A stretch of 5,637 bases of DNA from Candidatus Electronema nielsenii (GTDB lineage Bacteria > Desulfobacterota > Desulfobulbia > Desulfobulbales > Desulfobulbaceae), in NCBI GenBank assembly GCA_026122915.1, contig JAGIXO010000103.1, positions 1-5,637 on the forward strand. The letters are read 5' to 3'. The notes beneath the pieces were generated by a model. It was not told the DNA's origin, searched no databases, and worked only from the letters and a program-made list of their open reading frames with translations. Made by a program: the position numbers and the translations under genes. Below are positions 4,388-5,637 of this stretch, piece after piece (position 1 is the first letter of the stretch; every line of letters starts with the position of its first letter).

Positions 4388-5275
4388 ATGAGCGCACAAA
4401 TCATCAGCGGAACCGAAGTCGCCAAGGAAATCCGGGCGGAGCTGAAGGCGGAAGTCGCCGAGCTGGCCGCACAGCATAATGTCGTGCCGGGCTTGGTCAC
4501 GATTCTTGTCGGCGAAGACCCTGCCTCGCAGTCTTATGTGGCAGCGAAGAATAAGACTGCCAAGGAGCTGGGCATACACTCCGAGCAGATCACGCTGCCC
4601 GCTGATACCAGCGAGGCCGCGCTACTGGCTCTGGTGGAGAGGTGCAACAGCGACCCGAAGATTCACGGCATCCTCGTGCAGCTACCTTTGCCCAAGCAGA
4701 TCAACGAGGCCAAGGTGCTGAATGCCATCAGCGCGGACAAAGATGTGGACGGCTTCCATCCAGTCAACGTGGGCCGCATGGTGCTGGGCGAGAAATGCTT
4801 CCTGCCCTGCACCCCGCACGGGGTTTTGGAGCTGCTCCAGCGTAGCGGCGTGAAGACGGACGGGGCTGAGGTGGTGGTCGTGGGCCGCTCGAACATCGTG
4901 GGCAAGCCGGTCGCCAACCTGATGCTGCAAAAGCGGGCTGGCGGCAATGCCACCGTCACCCTCTGCCACACCCGTACCAAGGACATGAACTTCCACACCA
5001 AGCGGGCCGACATTCTCATTGTCGCCGCCGGTGTCGCCAATATGATCAAGGCCGATCAGGTCAAGGAAGGCGTGGTGGTGATTGATGTCGGGGTCAACCG
5101 TGTCGGCGTAACTGAGTCTGGCAAGGCCAAGCTCGCAGGCGACGTGGACTTTGATTCGGTGAAGGAGAAGGCCGCCGCGATTACGCCAGTGCCGGGCGGA
5201 GTCGGGCCGATGACCATCACCATGCTGATGAAGAACACCGTTCAGTCGGCGAAGCAGTTCGCTGGGCTGGCGTAA
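4388..5275 (+). CDS. folD: Bifunctional methylenetetrahydrofolate dehydrogenase/cyclohydrolase
   Basis: FolD oxidises 5,10-methylene-tetrahydrofolate to methenyl- and hydrolyses it to 10-formyl-tetrahydrofolate in the cytoplasm. In acetogenic-type metabolism it runs in the reductive direction within the methyl branch. The product is 295 residues, a normal length. Visible motifs are the active-site stretch SYVAAKNK with Tyr50 and Lys54, at the same numbers as in E. coli FolD, and VQLPLP (97-102). DGFHPVNVGRM (121-131) comes next, then the dinucleotide-binding segment GRSNIVGKPVANLML (166-180), and finally PVPGGVGPMTITML (267-280). The start at 4388 has AAGGA (4377-4381) 6 nt upstream; an in-frame ATG at 4325 would add 21 residues not seen in the family. 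The cooS start codon lies 41 nt beyond the stop, implying one operon. Base composition is clearly GC-richer than in the TPR and minus-strand genes. Confidence 0.97.
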   Translation: MSAQIISGTEVAKEIRAELKAEVAELAAQHNVVPGLVTILVGEDPASQSYVAAKNKTAKELGIHSEQITLPADTSEAALLALVERCNSDPKIHGILVQLPLPKQINEAKVLNAISADKDVDGFHPVNVGRMVLGEKCFLPCTPHGVLELLQRSGVKTDGAEVVVVGRSNIVGKPVANLMLQKRAGGNATVTLCHTRTKDMNFHTKRADILIVAAGVANMIKADQVKEGVVVIDVGVNRVGVTESGKAKLAGDVDFDSVKEKAAAITPVPGGVGPMTITMLMKNTVQSAKQFAGLA

Positions 5276-5316
5276 CCCTTTTCACTTTGAAACATTCTTT
5301 CAGGAGACCGTGAGTT

Positions 5317-5637
5317 ATGGCCAAGCCCAGCCGCATCGCCAGCAGCAACGAGATCACCGCCAGCTCCACCCGCGAGCTGCTCAGTCAGGATTTAGCCAAG
5401 CAAGTCCGCACTGCCTACACCCGCATTGAAGAGCGGGGCATGGCTGCCTGCCTCTTCGGTTCGCAGCGCACCTGCTGCAAGAACTGCAACATGGGGCCGT
5501 GCCAGATCATTGACGGCGTGGAATCTATGGTCGGCATTTGCGGGGCCACTGCCGACACTGTGGCGGCCCGCAACTTCGCCCGCATCGTCGCCGCAGGCAC
5601 CGCTGCTCATATCGACCATGCCCGCGAGATGGTGCGC
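5317..5637 (+). CDS. cooS: Anaerobic carbon monoxide dehydrogenase catalytic subunit, N-terminal part
   Basis: The Ni-Fe CODH interconverts CO and CO2 with ferredoxin-type electron carriers; in the Wood-Ljungdahl pathway it supplies CO to acetyl-CoA synthase. The window holds the first 107 residues, and the gene runs off the right edge. The cysteine pattern C45-x7-C53-C54-x2-C57-x4-C62-x12-C75 matches the family's ligands for the D-cluster (first two Cys) and B-cluster (last four). The context CCKNCNMGPC and GICGATADTVAARNFARIVAAG is diagnostic. The last gap appears one residue shorter than in the classical sequences I recall, where it is 13 residues. The C-cluster ligands lie outside the window. 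The start at 5317 follows AGGAG (5302-5306) by 10 nt, slightly long; a nearby GTG at 5310 is out of frame. It is probably co-transcribed with folD. Confidence 0.95.
   Translation, partial: MAKPSRIASSNEITASSTRELLSQDLAKQVRTAYTRIEERGMAACLFGSQRTCCKNCNMGPCQIIDGVESMVGICGATADTVAARNFARIVAAGTAAHIDHAREMVR

Noticed and set aside
4479..5049. Long frames inside folD on both strands
   Set aside because: They are shadows of a GC-rich real gene; FolD has all family motifs and normal length.

Overview
The window looks like chromosomal DNA of an anaerobic, Wood-Ljungdahl-capable bacterium. A Desulfobacterota member (Desulfobulbaceae-like, possibly a cable-bacterium relative) is my best guess. That guess rests on folD directly upstream of a cooS-type carbon monoxide dehydrogenase gene, a mosaic of GC-rich core genes and AT-richer accessory genes, and abundant intergenic palindromes. 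No marker in the window fixes the taxon.

Layout. Positions 1-543 hold no convincing gene. They carry a cluster of REP-like palindromes: an inverted pair at 142-212, then two related hairpins at 223-306 built on a shared 18-nt core. Next comes a double-ATPase ABC transporter gene (544-2166, +) of the YejF type, with no permease or binding-protein gene beside it. It converges on a two-gene minus-strand unit across a spacer holding two homologous 60-nt hairpin elements (2184-2243 and 2276-2335); the first has a minus-strand T tract and probably terminates the unit. The minus-strand unit encodes an exported eight-cysteine protein (2613-2999) and a 49-residue single-span membrane protein (2357-2506). 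Neither is a family I recognise.

The divergent spacer 3000-3247 contains the most striking regulatory signal. Four GTTCAT boxes repeat at exactly 11-bp intervals on the minus strand, and the last lies 10 bp upstream of a -10-like element. This is the geometry of a promoter activated by an OmpR/PhoB-family response regulator. On the plus strand follow an exported TPR protein with 42-residue kinesin-light-chain-type repeats (3248-4087) and its terminator, then a promoter, folD (4388-5275) and the 5' end of cooS (from 5317, cut by the window edge).

How the genes work together. FolD interconverts methylene-, methenyl- and formyl-tetrahydrofolate in the methyl branch of the Wood-Ljungdahl pathway. 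CooS provides CO/CO2 interconversion in the carbonyl branch. The middle of the window looks like a regulated envelope module: a Cys-rich exported protein, a tiny membrane protein and possibly the TPR protein. The ABC ATPase appears to be an orphan that must pair with permeases encoded elsewhere.
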